64,000 nucleotides of DNA from Palsa-883 sp035696165 (GCA_035696165.1 DASRQX010000348.1:9035-73034); one strand, 5' to 3'; numbered from the stretch's first letter, positions 42,952 to 52,685 are shown. Numbers and translations are program-made. Notes: generated by a model from the sequence alone, not told the origin.

Positions 42952-44328
42952 TCACGGCGTGTGCGCCTCGATCCGGCCGGCCTTGATCGCTTCGACGAAC
43001 AGTCGCCAGTCGCGCTCGGTCTGCGCCGTGTAGGAAGCGGCGAAATCCGCGATCGCCGCGTCGAACACCCCGCCGGATCCCATGTAGCCGGAAATGCGCG
43101 CGGCATCGCCCGATCGCGCGTGCGCCCGCGCCAGCGTCGCACCGCACAGCGTCGCATGATACACCAGCCCCGCTTCGGAGAGATCAGCCGATATCATCGC
43201 CAGCCGCCCATCGCGGAACCGGCGCACATAGCAGCGCTGGTCGTCTCCCGGATCCATCGTCCAGCCGAGGAACAGGTCAGGCGTGGTCTGCATGATGCGC
43301 TGGCCGACCACCACGCGCTGGCCCTGGTTGGCGTAGATGCTCGGCCCCGCATACGGCGCCAGCACCGCTTCCCGCGCCTCCTTGATCTGCAGCAGCAGCG
43401 TCGCGTCGTCCGGCGTTGTCAGCAGCGCGATGGCGCAGAACGTGCCCACGCTGCCGACGCCCACCACCTTGAACGCAACATCGACCAGTCGGTAGCGATC
43501 GACCAGCAGGCGACGTTCCTCCGGCAGGGTGATCTTGTAGGATTCGAAGGCGGAGCGCGCCGCCATTTCATGCGAGTCGTCGCCCTGCTGCGTCAGCGGG
43601 AACACCAGTGGTGGGCGCTCGCGAATGCGCCAGACGCCGCGGCGCTTCTCGACCAGCTTGGGATAGCCGTGCCGACCGGCATCGGTGATCGCCGCCAGGC
43701 GGCGCTGCTCGCGATCGCGCAGCTTCTCATCGGACAGGTCGGCGATCACCTGCTCGACATTGACGCGCGTCCGCCAGGCGACCAGCGGGTCCAGCGGCAC
43801 CAACTCGTTCATATTCAGCCGATAGGCCTGCACCGCCGTTCGCGCCAAATGGCGACACGCCTTCGAGGTCATGCCGCGCGCCCGACTGGCGAGTGCGAAG
43901 GACGTGGCCAGTCGTTTCAAATCCCACTCGAACGGCGCGGGCAGTGTCTCGTCGAAATCATTGACGTCGAACACCGGGGCGCCCTCGGGCGAGGCGAAGG
44001 CACCAAAATTATTGAGATGGCAGTCGCCGCAGGACTGCACCCACAGCCCGCTGGCCGGTGTTGTCGCCAGGTCGGCGGCCATGATCGCTGCGGTGCCGCG
44101 CAGGAAGGCTAGTGGCGACGCTCGCATCCGGTCGTAGCGGATCGGCAGCAGATGTGAGATGCGATGCCGGTCGGTCTCGATGATGCGCCTGACCGGATCC
44201 GCGCGGTCGGCCGGTGGCGTCCAGGTTGCGTGCACGCTGCGCGGCACCAGTTTGCGCAGGTTCTGCCCGGCGCTGCGCCGCTCCGCGATCGGCAGCGGCG
44301 TGCTCGGCTGCACGTGCTCTAGCGGCAT
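42952..44328 (-). CDS. DUF2252-family protein
   Basis: 458 residues from ATG 44326-44328, chosen because AGGGGG lies about ten bases upstream; the ATG at 44337 is too close to it, and a longer frame to 44682 is unlikely. The family has a kinase-like (aminoglycoside-phosphotransferase-like) fold: IRYDRMRASPLAFLRGTAAI near residue 65, SCGDCHLNNFGAFASPEG near 95, VFDVNDFDETLPAPFEWDLK near 115, and KVVGVGSVGTFCAIALL near 280. The HLNN and DFD elements resemble catalytic and metal-binding loops. Its substrate is unknown. Monocistronic, facing an empty region. Confidence 0.88.
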   Translation of the reverse strand: MPLEHVQPSTPLPIAERRSAGQNLRKLVPRSVHATWTPPADRADPVRRIIETDRHRISHLLPIRYDRMRASPLAFLRGTAAIMAADLATTPASGLWVQSCGDCHLNNFGAFASPEGAPVFDVNDFDETLPAPFEWDLKRLATSFALASRARGMTSKACRHLARTAVQAYRLNMNELVPLDPLVAWRTRVNVEQVIADLSDEKLRDREQRRLAAITDAGRHGYPKLVEKRRGVWRIRERPPLVFPLTQQGDDSHEMAARSAFESYKITLPEERRLLVDRYRLVDVAFKVVGVGSVGTFCAIALLTTPDDATLLLQIKEAREAVLAPYAGPSIYANQGQRVVVGQRIMQTTPDLFLGWTMDPGDDQRCYVRRFRDGRLAMISADLSEAGLVYHATLCGATLARAHARSGDAARISGYMGSGGVFDAAIADFAASYTAQTERDWRLFVEAIKAGRIEAHTP

Positions 44329-44646
44329 ACCAGCCATTCCCCCTAAACGGGGCGGATCACATCGCAAGCGGCCGGCGCGCGCAAGCGGTGCACGCCGGGA
44401 TTCGATGGCGAAATCCGATTCGACGATCGAATGTCGCGGATATGTCACCGCGGTGTCATCCAGCTTTTGGGGCCGCAGGGAAGCCAGATCCACCGCGGAC
44501 CACGCGGACAAGGCGCCTGATGCATCGCGTGCCGAGCGAGGACGCTGACCGCGCTCGCCGCGCCGGGAAAATCGCCACAGCAGGGGTGCCCGCGCGGACA
44601 ACCAACGAGAACATGTCCCAGAACGGGTCGGCGGATGCATGCCCGG

Positions 44647-44671
44647 CCGATGTCGTGGCGCGCGACATCGG
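44647..44671. terminator. Hairpin downstream of pgpA
   Basis: A perfect 9-base stem CCGATGTCG/CGACATCGG with a 7-base loop lies 12 bases beyond the pgpA stop (pgpA is on the minus strand). No T-run follows, so it is a possible rather than firm terminator. The remaining gap to 44328 holds nothing recognisable. Confidence 0.4.
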
Positions 44672-44682
44672 AACGCTGTCAC

Positions 44683-45135
44683 TCACCCCCACACCCCCGG
44701 CCAGCGCTGCCGCGCTGCCCACAGGACGCCCGCGGCGATGGCGCCGGCTATCAGGTCGTCGGCCATGATCCCCGCCGCGCCGTCCTGGCGGTCGGCCCAC
44801 CCCACCGGCCCTGGCTTGACGATGTCAAACAGCCGGAACAGCGCGAACGCGGCCGCCAGACCAACGATGGTCGGGCGGGTCAGCCCAAGCAGTGCCACAA
44901 ACTGGCCGGCGATTTCATCGATTACCACCCAGCCCGGGTCGCCCTCGACCCGCGCGGCGCGGATCGCCCACAGCCCCAGCAGGCTGACCAGCAGCGCGGC
45001 GATTGCCAGCATGCCGGGCGGAGCGAGCAGCAGGGGAACCCCTAGCAACAGCCCAAGCAACGCGCCGGCGGTTCCCGGGGCAAACGGTACGAACCCGCTG
45101 CCAAACCCGCCGGCCACCAGCCGCGCGAGCGTCAC
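44683..45135 (-). CDS. pgpA: Phosphatidylglycerophosphatase A
   Basis: 150 residues starting GTG at 45133-45135, which overlaps the hydrolase stop as GTGA. PgpA removes phosphate from phosphatidylglycerophosphate to give phosphatidylglycerol at the inner membrane. Conserved blocks are present: FGSGFVPFAPGTAGALLG, WVVIDEIAGQFVALLG (metal-binding D and E), FRLFDIVKPGPVGWAD and GIMADDLIAGAIAAGVL. Several hydrophobic helices separate them. Length is normal. It is the last of three overlapping genes (slt, hydrolase, pgpA), linking murein and phospholipid metabolism in one transcript. Confidence 0.93.
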   Translation of the reverse strand: MTLARLVAGGFGSGFVPFAPGTAGALLGLLLGVPLLLAPPGMLAIAALLVSLLGLWAIRAARVEGDPGWVVIDEIAGQFVALLGLTRPTIVGLAAAFALFRLFDIVKPGPVGWADRQDGAAGIMADDLIAGAIAAGVLWAARQRWPGVWG

Positions 45136-45995
45136 CCAACCCGCTCCAGGAACGTTCCGATAGCGTGCAGCACCGGCGACTCCGCCAGCGACGGCGCATG
45201 ACCGACACCCGGCAACGAAACGACCGCCATATCGGGGCGTGCCGCGCGCATCGCCGCAACCGTCCGTGGCAGCAGGATGTCGCTGATCTCGCCCCAGACA
45301 AGTTGCAGCGGCAGGTGTGCCAGCGCGCCGAACAGCGGCCACAGCGGCGGCGTGGGATCGCGCAGCAGCCGAGCGATCGCTGTGTCCCAGTGCGGATGAA
45401 ACCGGCCGTCGCCGCCCTGGACGTAGGTCAGCGCGGCCATACGGCGCCAGGCCGCATCGGTGTCCAGCGACAGGTGCGGCAGCATAGCGCGCAGGTGCGT
45501 GGCGCCGGCATCCAGATCGGGCAGCGCCTGATCATCGGCGACAAAGCGCCGCACGAAATCGCCGCCCGCAGTCCCGATCTCTGGTCCGATGTCATTCAGC
45601 ACCACACCGCGCAGCAGCGTCGGGCGGGCCGCCCCCAGGCCCATGCCGAGCAGCCCGCCGAAGCTGGTGCCAACGACAATCACCTGGTGCAGGTGCAGTG
45701 CGGCGCACAGGTCCAGCAGATCGCGCAGGCAGGCTTCGGGCCCATAGCGCGCGACCTTGGCGCTGCGGCCCGACGCGCCACGCCCGGCATAATCCGGCGC
45801 CACCACGCGCCGGCCGGCGCCGAGAGCGCGCGCGAGCACCACGAAATCCTCCCCGGTGCGCACCAGGCCGGGCAGGCACAACAGCGGCGTATGCGCATCG
45901 CCGGCGTCCCACTCATGCGCCGCGAGCGCCAACCCGTCCCACGCGGAAATATGATGGATCACCGTGCCTTTGGCGTGAGGAACTAGCGTGCCCAT
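45132..45995 (-). CDS. Alpha/beta hydrolase
   Basis: 287 residues from ATG 45993-45995, 13 bases inside the end of the slt gene. The motifs are complete: an HG-less oxyanion region LLCLPGLVRTGEDFVVLA, DYAGRGASGRS, nucleophile elbow VVGTSFGGLLGM (Ser), and catalytic His in LPGVGHAPSL. There is no signal peptide. A helical cap lies around residues 130-200. It resembles 3-oxoadipate-enol-lactonase-like hydrolases, but the substrate is unknown. Overlaps with slt and pgpA indicate translational coupling and possibly a role in envelope lipid or cell-wall metabolism. Confidence 0.88.
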   Translation of the reverse strand: MGTLVPHAKGTVIHHISAWDGLALAAHEWDAGDAHTPLLCLPGLVRTGEDFVVLARALGAGRRVVAPDYAGRGASGRSAKVARYGPEACLRDLLDLCAALHLHQVIVVGTSFGGLLGMGLGAARPTLLRGVVLNDIGPEIGTAGGDFVRRFVADDQALPDLDAGATHLRAMLPHLSLDTDAAWRRMAALTYVQGGDGRFHPHWDTAIARLLRDPTPPLWPLFGALAHLPLQLVWGEISDILLPRTVAAMRAARPDMAVVSLPGVGHAPSLAESPVLHAIGTFLERVG

Positions 45996-48043
45996 TGCGC
46001 GAGCAAGGTCGGTGTCGCCTCGCCGCGACGGGCGCGGTAGATCACCACATTCTCCAGCACGCGCTGCACGTAGTCGCGGGTTTCGGTGAACGGGATCAGC
46101 TCGATCCAATCGATCATGTCGATGGAGCCCGCTGGCATGTCGACCGAGCCCGCCGGCGGCTCCACGCGCGGATCGCCATTCTCAGCCAGCCACTGATCGA
46201 CCCTGCCCGGCCCGGCGTTGTAAGCGGCCAGCGCCAACGGCAGGGCACCGCCGTAATGATCCAGCAGTTCGTGCAGATAGGCGGTGCCGAGGCGCATGTT
46301 CTGCTGTGGGTCGAAAACCAGTGCGACCGGGGTCACGCTGGTGCCGATCTCGTGCGCCACGGTAGCGGCGGTGCCCGGCATGAGTTGCATCAGCCCGCGC
46401 GCGCCGGCCGGGCTGACGGTCGCGCTGTCGAAGCTGCTCTCCTGGCGGATCAGGCCCAGCACGATGGCGGGGTCGACGGCGTCCTGCGGGGGATTGACCG
46501 GGATCGGCCAGCCGGCCTGCGGCAGCATCGCTCCGTCGCGTCCCATGCGCCTGGCGATCGCCACCGCGATCTGCGGTTGGCCGAGATACTGACTGAGCAG
46601 CGCGGTCAGCGCGCGATCGGGCAGGTCCGGTGCCAGCTCATCCATGCGCAGCAGAAATGCCTCGGCGCGCCGTGGCTCGCCCCAGGCGACCAGCAGTGCG
46701 CCGGCGCGGACGACCTCGCGTTGGGTCAGGCCGAAGGCCTGGTCGCGCGTACCTTCCGGGTCATGCATCGCGTTGATGCGTGCGGCGAGGGCAGCGGCGT
46801 CCCGGTCGAGCGCCAGCGCGGCAAGCTGGCCGTAGAAGGTGGTGGTCCAGGCGGCGGCCTTGGCCCAGTCCGCGTTGGCACCGTCGGCGTTGGCACCACT
46901 GGCTTTGGCACCAATGGCGCCACCGGGGTTCTGGGCGCCCGCGGCACGGCCCAGCCAATACCAGGCGCGACCCTGGGTGATCGCCGCGGGCGAGGCAGCG
47001 GCAAGTGCCTGGAAGTGGCGTGTCGCGGCTGCCGGCTGATGCAGCATCCTGAGTGCGATGAAGCCGGCGAGGAAGTCGGCGTCCAGTGCCTGGCGGGGCG
47101 AGATCGGTCCAGGATCGTCGACCAGCGCGTAGGCGCCGGCGGGATTGCCGTCGTGCAACAAGCGGCGAGCCAGCCGCTCGCGCTCGGCCCAGAACGCGGC
47201 ACGCTCGGCTGGCGTGGCTTCCTGTTGCGCCGTGGCGCCACGCGTGCGCCAGAGTGCGACGGCGTCCAGGATGCGGTCGGTGCGGCGCAGCCAGCCCGCC
47301 TGGACCAGCATCAATCCGGGGTCACCGGCCAGTGCGGGCGGCACCGCGGCAAGTTGCGTGGCAGCGGAGGGGTCGTCGCGCTGCAACGCCAGGCGCGCGG
47401 TGGCCAGTGCGCGGTGCGGCGGATCGAGCAGCGGGATCTGATGCGCCGCGGCCGCCGGATCGCGCTGGACAAGCGTCTGGAAGCGGTCCCATTGATCGGC
47501 CGGCGTCAGTATTGGTTGCCAGCGCTGCGGGAAGCCGGTGGGATCCGGGAAGCCGGCGACCCAGGCGCGGCGTGCCTCGGCGGCGGCCTCCGCGTTGCGG
47601 CCGGCGTTGGCCAGCGCGCCGGCGCAGCGCAGCCTTGTGCCGGGTAGCAGCGTGGCGGGAAGTGTGTCGGGAATAGTGATAGCCCCGGTGATCTGGCCGG
47701 CGCCCGTGTCCTGGTCGCACTGAGCCAGCACCGCGGCGTCGTCCGGATCGGCGGCGATTGCCTCCTGCCGACGCCGCTCCAGCAGCGCCTGCGCCGGCCA
47801 GTCGGGACTGGTGGCAACGAACGCCGCGATTTCCTGTGCGGTCGCCGCGCCGGGGGACAGCAGGCGGTAGTAGGTCACCACCTTCCGCGCCACCGGATCA
47901 GCGTATTGCGCGGCGGCCGCGCCTGCGTCCGCCCAGCGATTGGCGTGGACCGCCGGCATCGGGTTGGGCGGCGGCTCCGCCGCGCCGGCGGCGGCGGGCA
48001 GCAGCACGGACAAAACCAGGGCCAGCCGAATCGTCGGAGCCAT
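45983..48043 (-). CDS. slt: Soluble lytic murein transglycosylase
   Basis: 686 residues with a Sec signal (LALVLSVLLPAAAGAAEPP) for the periplasm. A long alpha-superhelical region follows, typical of Slt70, and then a C-terminal goose-lysozyme-like domain. The catalytic Glu is E535 in LIRQESSFDSATVSPAGARG, followed by GLMQLMPGTA and LALAAYNAGPGRVDQWL. It cleaves the glycan strand with formation of 1,6-anhydromuramic acid. Two local oddities are an Ala/Gly/Asn-rich insertion with repeated GANAD at ~378-396 in the helical region, and a duplicated PAGS(V/I)DM just before the conserved end WIELIPFTETRDYVQRVLEN. It heads the slt/hydrolase/pgpA overlap group. Confidence 0.93.
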   Translation of the reverse strand: MAPTIRLALVLSVLLPAAAGAAEPPPNPMPAVHANRWADAGAAAAQYADPVARKVVTYYRLLSPGAATAQEIAAFVATSPDWPAQALLERRRQEAIAADPDDAAVLAQCDQDTGAGQITGAITIPDTLPATLLPGTRLRCAGALANAGRNAEAAAEARRAWVAGFPDPTGFPQRWQPILTPADQWDRFQTLVQRDPAAAAHQIPLLDPPHRALATARLALQRDDPSAATQLAAVPPALAGDPGLMLVQAGWLRRTDRILDAVALWRTRGATAQQEATPAERAAFWAERERLARRLLHDGNPAGAYALVDDPGPISPRQALDADFLAGFIALRMLHQPAAATRHFQALAAASPAAITQGRAWYWLGRAAGAQNPGGAIGAKASGANADGANADWAKAAAWTTTFYGQLAALALDRDAAALAARINAMHDPEGTRDQAFGLTQREVVRAGALLVAWGEPRRAEAFLLRMDELAPDLPDRALTALLSQYLGQPQIAVAIARRMGRDGAMLPQAGWPIPVNPPQDAVDPAIVLGLIRQESSFDSATVSPAGARGLMQLMPGTAATVAHEIGTSVTPVALVFDPQQNMRLGTAYLHELLDHYGGALPLALAAYNAGPGRVDQWLAENGDPRVEPPAGSVDMPAGSIDMIDWIELIPFTETRDYVQRVLENVVIYRARRGEATPTLLAQWAR

Positions 48044-48198
48044 GTCAGGGTTCTAGCACAGCAGGGACGGTGTCACTTCACAGCGGTGCGGTGGGGCTCT
48101 GGCACGGCACCGCCTGGCACGACCCAGCCTGTCATGGCACGGCCTTGCGATGCATCTGCCGCACGCCTAGCCTATTCAGATTCCCCTGGGAGGGTGCC

Positions 48199-49077
<879 letters not shown>

Positions 49078-49087
49078 TGGTCGGTGG

Positions 49088-49129
49088 TCAGTGGTCAGGA
49101 GAAAGTGACGACTGGCGCCTGACCACTGA
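49088..49129. terminator. Inverted repeat between dapA and smpB
   Basis: TCAGTGGTCAGG at 49088-49099 is exactly complemented by CCTGACCACTGA at 49118-49129. Additional GGTCAGTGG/CCACTGACC units lie around it, so several alternative hairpins can form. It begins 11 bases after the dapA stop. No T-run is present, so it could attenuate or stabilise the dapA-smpB transcript. Confidence 0.5.
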
Positions 49130-49152
49130 CGACTGACCACTGACCGCTGAAA

Positions 49153-49638
49153 ATGGCAGAAACCAAAGCGAAAAAGGGCCTGATCTCGCACGGCATCGTG
49201 TCGCAGAACCGCAAGGCGCGGTACGACTACACGATCAAGGATACGATCGAGGCCGGGCTGGTGCTGAAGGGCGCCGAGGTGAAGTCGTTGCGCAATGGCC
49301 GTGCGACGCTGACCGAGGCGTGGGCCGGCGAGCGCGAGGGCGAACTGTTCCTGTTCAATGCCTATATCCCGGAATACCAGGGCGGCGTGCTGTCGCGGTT
49401 CGAGCCTCGTGCACCGCGAAAACTGCTGCTGAAGCGCAAGGAGATCCGCACGCTAGCCGGCGCCGTGGCGCGCGAGGGCGTGACGCTGGTGCCGTTACAG
49501 ATCCACTTCAATGATCGCGGCCGTGCCAAGGTGCTGCTGGGGATCGGCGAGGGCCGCAAGAAGGCCGACAAGCGGGCAGCCGTCGCCACGCGCGACTGGC
49601 AGCGCGACAGGGCAAGGTTGCTGCGCGCGCGCGGATAA
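49153..49638 (+). CDS. smpB: SsrA-binding protein
   Basis: 161 residues, normal length. SmpB binds tmRNA and brings it to stalled ribosomes for trans-translation. The family signature is strong: NRKARYDYTIKDTIEAGLVL, GAEVKSLRNGRATLTEAW, LFLFNAYIPEYQGG, PRKLLLKRKEI and the basic C-terminal tail GEGRKKADKRAAVATRDWQR that enters the mRNA channel. No tmRNA gene was seen in the short gaps around it. Confidence 0.96.
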   Translation: MAETKAKKGLISHGIVSQNRKARYDYTIKDTIEAGLVLKGAEVKSLRNGRATLTEAWAGEREGELFLFNAYIPEYQGGVLSRFEPRAPRKLLLKRKEIRTLAGAVAREGVTLVPLQIHFNDRGRAKVLLGIGEGRKKADKRAAVATRDWQRDRARLLRARG

Positions 49639-49710
49639 GTTAACAATGATGCCAATGCGATCCGGCGTGCGACAGCGCACGTAACGTTACGAACAGGGGG
49701 AGTATCGGCG

Positions 49711-50112
49711 ATGGCTATGGATGATTGCGGCCGGCGTGCCGTTCGCGGCGTTATGCTCGGTGCCCGAGGCCTGATCGTGGCGGGGGCGCTGGCCTTCGCC
49801 GCTCTCGCTGCCGGCGCGTTCGATGGAACCTATGTCGGTCAGGCAGCTTTGATGTCGGGCAACAACGGTTCCATCTGCAAGAGCTTCTCCGCGTCGATGA
49901 GCGTGGCAAACGATCATCTCACCTACGTGCATGGTGGGGGCTACGCCGTGATCAACGCTGATGTGGGGCCGGATGGCTCGTTCAGCGGGTCAGCACCGCT
50001 GAAGGGCACCAGGTTCGTGGAAATGCTGAAAGGCAAGGTGACCGGCGGCACCATCGATGCGGACGTGGGTAATCCGTCTTGTTCATTCCACCTGTTGCTG
50101 AAGAAGGCGTAG
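49711..50112 (+). CDS. Small secreted protein of unknown function
   Basis: 133 residues; AGGGGGAG lies about ten bases before the ATG. The N-terminus has two Arg then a hydrophobic stretch (LIVAGALAFAALAAGAFDG), a Sec signal with cleavage near AAGA. The mature ~95 residues are Gly/Ser-rich and beta-like (GTYVGQAALMSGNNG; VINADVGPDGSFSGSAP), with two Cys (ICKSF and PSCSF) that could form a disulphide. I recognise no family. A 12-base palindrome CGTAACGTTACG at 49680-49691 lies in its likely promoter region. Confidence 0.7.
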   Translation: MAMDDCGRRAVRGVMLGARGLIVAGALAFAALAAGAFDGTYVGQAALMSGNNGSICKSFSASMSVANDHLTYVHGGGYAVINADVGPDGSFSGSAPLKGTRFVEMLKGKVTGGTIDADVGNPSCSFHLLLKKA

Positions 50113-50407
50113 TAATCCGCTATCGGTCGGGCATCGTGCGGCGATCACCTGGCGCCACTGGTAGCGCGTCAGGGCATGGCTGATGCCGGCGCGGCCCTCA
50201 CACCAACCAAAACGGATAGGGTCCAGAAACCCGGCCTGAACCTGCCGTTGGGCTTGACCCGGTGGACAGAGCCCTGCCCCTCCTTCGTTCACCGGTCAAT
50301 TGACGCCAATCAATGCGCGGGCCGCGTTGGGTCATGCCAATGCGCCCACGCCACACCGCGGCCACATCGCGGGTTGAATGTATTCGGCGGCGTGGATGGA
50401 GCGGGCG

Positions 50408-51268
50408 ATGAAGTTGCGGGACCTTCTGGTCGTCGTGGATGGAGCGGCGCGTAACGAGGCGGTGCTTGGCGTGGCGATTGACCTCGCGCGGCGCCACAGC
50501 GCGCACCTGACGGCGTTTTGTCCGTTGGAGGTGCTGATGCCGCTCAATCTTGCTTTCGCACTGGGCGGTTATCCCACACTCACGTCGCTGCGGGGCGCCG
50601 CCAGCCAGCTTGAGGCCGAGGCCCTGGCGAAGGCGGAAGAGCTTGAGACGAAGTTCCGCGACCTGCTTCAGCGCAACGGGATCCGCGGCGATTGGCAGGT
50701 CGGCCGAGGCGTGGCTGGCGAAGCAGCCGCGCGTCGGGCGCGCTCCGTCGATCTGGTGGTGCTCGGCCAGGTCGATCCCGACGCCAAGCTGCCCCCCGCC
50801 GCACGCCACCTGATCGAAGACGTGCTGATGAACTCCGGGCGTCCGCTGCTGCTGGTGCCCTTTGCCGGGCGGTTCGACAGGTTCGGCACCAACGTGCTGA
50901 TCGGCTGGAATGGGTCGCGGGAGGCAGCGCGTGCGCTGCACGACTCGCTGCCGTTGATCGAGCCCGGCGCGACGGTGACGCTGTTGACCGTGGAGCGCGG
51001 CAAGCGAGGGGAGGAGTCCGGAGAGGTGCCGGGCGCGGATGCGGCGCAGCATCTGGCGCGGCATGGGCTGACCGCGACGGCGGCGCGGACGGCGACCGAT
51101 GGCAGCATCAGCGATGCGGACGCGCTGCTGAGCTATGCCTCCGACATTGGGGCGGATCTGATGGTCGTTGGCGGATATGGCCGTTCGCGGGCGCGTGAGT
51201 TGATACTGGGCGGGGTCAGCCGCCAACTGTTGCAGCATATGACGGTGCCGCTGCTGATGGCGCACTGA
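50408..51268 (+). CDS. Universal stress protein with two Usp domains
   Basis: 286 residues from ATG 50408. The N-terminal domain begins KLRDLLVVVDGAARNEAVLG and carries VDLVVLGQVDPDA. The C-terminal domain begins TNVLIGWNGSREAARALHD and ends with a complete nucleotide-binding motif GGYGRSRARELILGGVSRQL. The first domain lacks that glycine motif, so only the second probably binds ATP. Cytosolic. Tandem Usp proteins are induced by nutrient, redox or hypoxic stress. It is not in an evident operon; the 295-base gap before it holds nothing recognisable. Confidence 0.92.
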   Translation: MKLRDLLVVVDGAARNEAVLGVAIDLARRHSAHLTAFCPLEVLMPLNLAFALGGYPTLTSLRGAASQLEAEALAKAEELETKFRDLLQRNGIRGDWQVGRGVAGEAAARRARSVDLVVLGQVDPDAKLPPAARHLIEDVLMNSGRPLLLVPFAGRFDRFGTNVLIGWNGSREAARALHDSLPLIEPGATVTLLTVERGKRGEESGEVPGADAAQHLARHGLTATAARTATDGSISDADALLSYASDIGADLMVVGGYGRSRARELILGGVSRQLLQHMTVPLLMAH

Positions 51269-51588
51269 CGACCCGCGGCCGCTCCCGGTGGACACGGCGC
51301 GATCCAATCGGACAAATACAGCCCCACCGCGACGGTGTAGCCGATGCCGCCGAGCTTGCTGTTGATCGATGCCAGCAGTACCGCGCCGGACATTGCGGCA
51401 GCGATGATGTTGCAAATGCCATCTGCGGGACGGTGCAGCGATCCGCGATGGGCACCGGCCGGCGTGCCGCGTGCCGGCGATCGGACTGCTCAAGCGGAAT
51501 TCATTGGATGGTGCCGCCACGGCACTGGACCGATCCCGGATTTATTGTCAGAATTGTGACAATTCAGGGCAAAGTTCAGCGACGTACG
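51269..51588. other. 320-base gap with a possible membrane-protein fragment on the minus strand
   Basis: Reading leftward from about 51417 to 51290, a frame gives NIIAAAMSGAVLLASINS and GGIGYTVAVGLYLSDW, which look like two adjacent membrane helices. There is no start, no stop-proximal structure and no full gene, so it is most likely a decayed transporter fragment. Nothing else is recognisable in the gap. Confidence 0.3.
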
Positions 51589-51813
51589 ATGGCATATGAA
51601 TATCCAACGCCGGCAGGCGTGCTTCGCCTGCTCAGGGTGCAGCGACATTGGGCGGTTCAGTTCAAGGGCCGCCGGTCCGGCGACTGGCGCTCGCCCGACG
51701 CCGCGGCGGTCGCCGTTGCCCGCCATCGATCGGGGCTGGTGGAGTGGGACCGCCAGCGGTCCGACGTGTCCGGCGACCTGCTGGATTGGCGACCGTTGGG
51801 GGAGTCGCTGTAA
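51589..51813 (+). CDS. Small conserved-looking hypothetical protein
   Basis: 74 residues from ATG 51589. Compact basic protein with an N-terminal beta-type stretch (TPAGVLRLLRVQRHWAVQFK), a middle GRRSGDWRSPDAAAVAVARH and the end VSGDLLDWRPLGESL. The even mix of Trp, Arg and charged residues argues for a real folded protein rather than a chance frame. I do not recognise a named family. It is preceded by an upstream AT-richer stretch but no strong ribosome site. Confidence 0.6.
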   Translation: MAYEYPTPAGVLRLLRVQRHWAVQFKGRRSGDWRSPDAAAVAVARHRSGLVEWDRQRSDVSGDLLDWRPLGESL

Positions 51814-51925
51814 CAACAGACGATTAGTGGCGAGTTCTCACTCGTTGTCGCCATATGTCGCGAAGCCTTCGCTGGACTTTACGCAGTTTTGGAAAAATCC
51901 AGCAGAATCAATTGGTTATGCGGAA

Positions 51926-51956
51926 TAGCCAATATTGGCTAACCTATTGATATAAT
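51926..51956 (+). promoter_or_regulatory. Candidate operator palindrome and -10 box
   Basis: TAGCCAATATTGGCTA at 51926-51941 is a perfect 16-base palindrome, followed ten bases later by a consensus TATAAT at 51951-51956. No good -35 is visible at the usual distance, and the palindrome would cover that position, as an activator or repressor site would. The surrounding 51814-52000 is clearly AT-richer than the rest of the window. The likely target is the NTF2-like gene at 52124. Confidence 0.5.
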
Positions 51957-52123
51957 GGAACATTCTTCAAAAATGGGTAAAGTCCAGTTTCGCGGGCACG
52001 AAAATACTGCCCCCCGGCAGACTATGGTTGTGCGTCGATACCCTCCGTGCTGGGGTGTGCGCATGCGTCATTGCCCATGCCGCCCATCGTGCGGCCCGGC
52101 CTGGGTCAGGTGGGGAGGGGATC

Positions 52124-52540
52124 ATGCCGACCATCACGTCCGTCGCCAGTCAGTTCTTCGAGGCTTGTGAAACCGGGAAGGGCTGGGCGGTTTGCCAGGC
52201 GTATTGCACGCCGGATGCGAGCTTCTCGGCGCAGTCCGAGCCGCTGACCGACGTCCGGACACTCCAGGCATATGCCGATTGGATGCAGGGGCTGCTCACG
52301 TTCATGCCCAATGGACGCTATGCGGTGAAATCGTTTGCGACCGATGCCGACCGAAACAGCGTGTGTGCGTATGGGGTTTTCTCTGCCACGCACACCGGCC
52401 AAGGCGGTCCCTGCCCACCGACCGGGAAGAGCACGACGTCGGACTATGTCTACGTGATGGAGTTCGCGGGCGACAAGATCCGGCACATGACGAAAATCTG
52501 GAACGCCGGGTGGGCGATGAAGGAACTCGGCTGGGCCTGA
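52124..52540 (+). CDS. NTF2-like (SnoaL-type) protein
   Basis: 138 residues from ATG 52124 with GGGGAGGGG just upstream. The NTF2-like fold is suggested by the start ASQFFEACETGKGWAVCQAY, DASFSAQSEPLTDVRTLQAYADWM, and the end YVMEFAGDKIRHMTKIWNAG. It differs from the shorter SnoaL-type protein at 34319. Candidate roles are a ligand-binding stress protein or a small isomerase. A palindromic operator and -10 box lie about 170 bases upstream, so it seems individually regulated. Confidence 0.8.
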   Translation: MPTITSVASQFFEACETGKGWAVCQAYCTPDASFSAQSEPLTDVRTLQAYADWMQGLLTFMPNGRYAVKSFATDADRNSVCAYGVFSATHTGQGGPCPPTGKSTTSDYVYVMEFAGDKIRHMTKIWNAGWAMKELGWA

Positions 52541-52685
52541 CAAGCGGGACTGGGGGCGGCGCCTGCTCGCTGTCCTGTCCAACATGGCCCGTGTGCCGGC
52601 GTATCCTGTGCCGGCGGCTTTGCGTGCCAGTGGATCGGCTGTGCCGCCTGGGTTAGACCGGGTGCAGGTGCCGGTGGGGATCCGA

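Noticed and set aside
42286..44112. 608-codon plus-strand frame opposite the DUF2252 gene
   Set aside because: Antisense shadow; the DUF2252 motifs on the minus strand are clear.
49639..49710. tmRNA gene next to smpB
   Set aside because: The gap is only 72 bases and has none of the tRNA-like ends.
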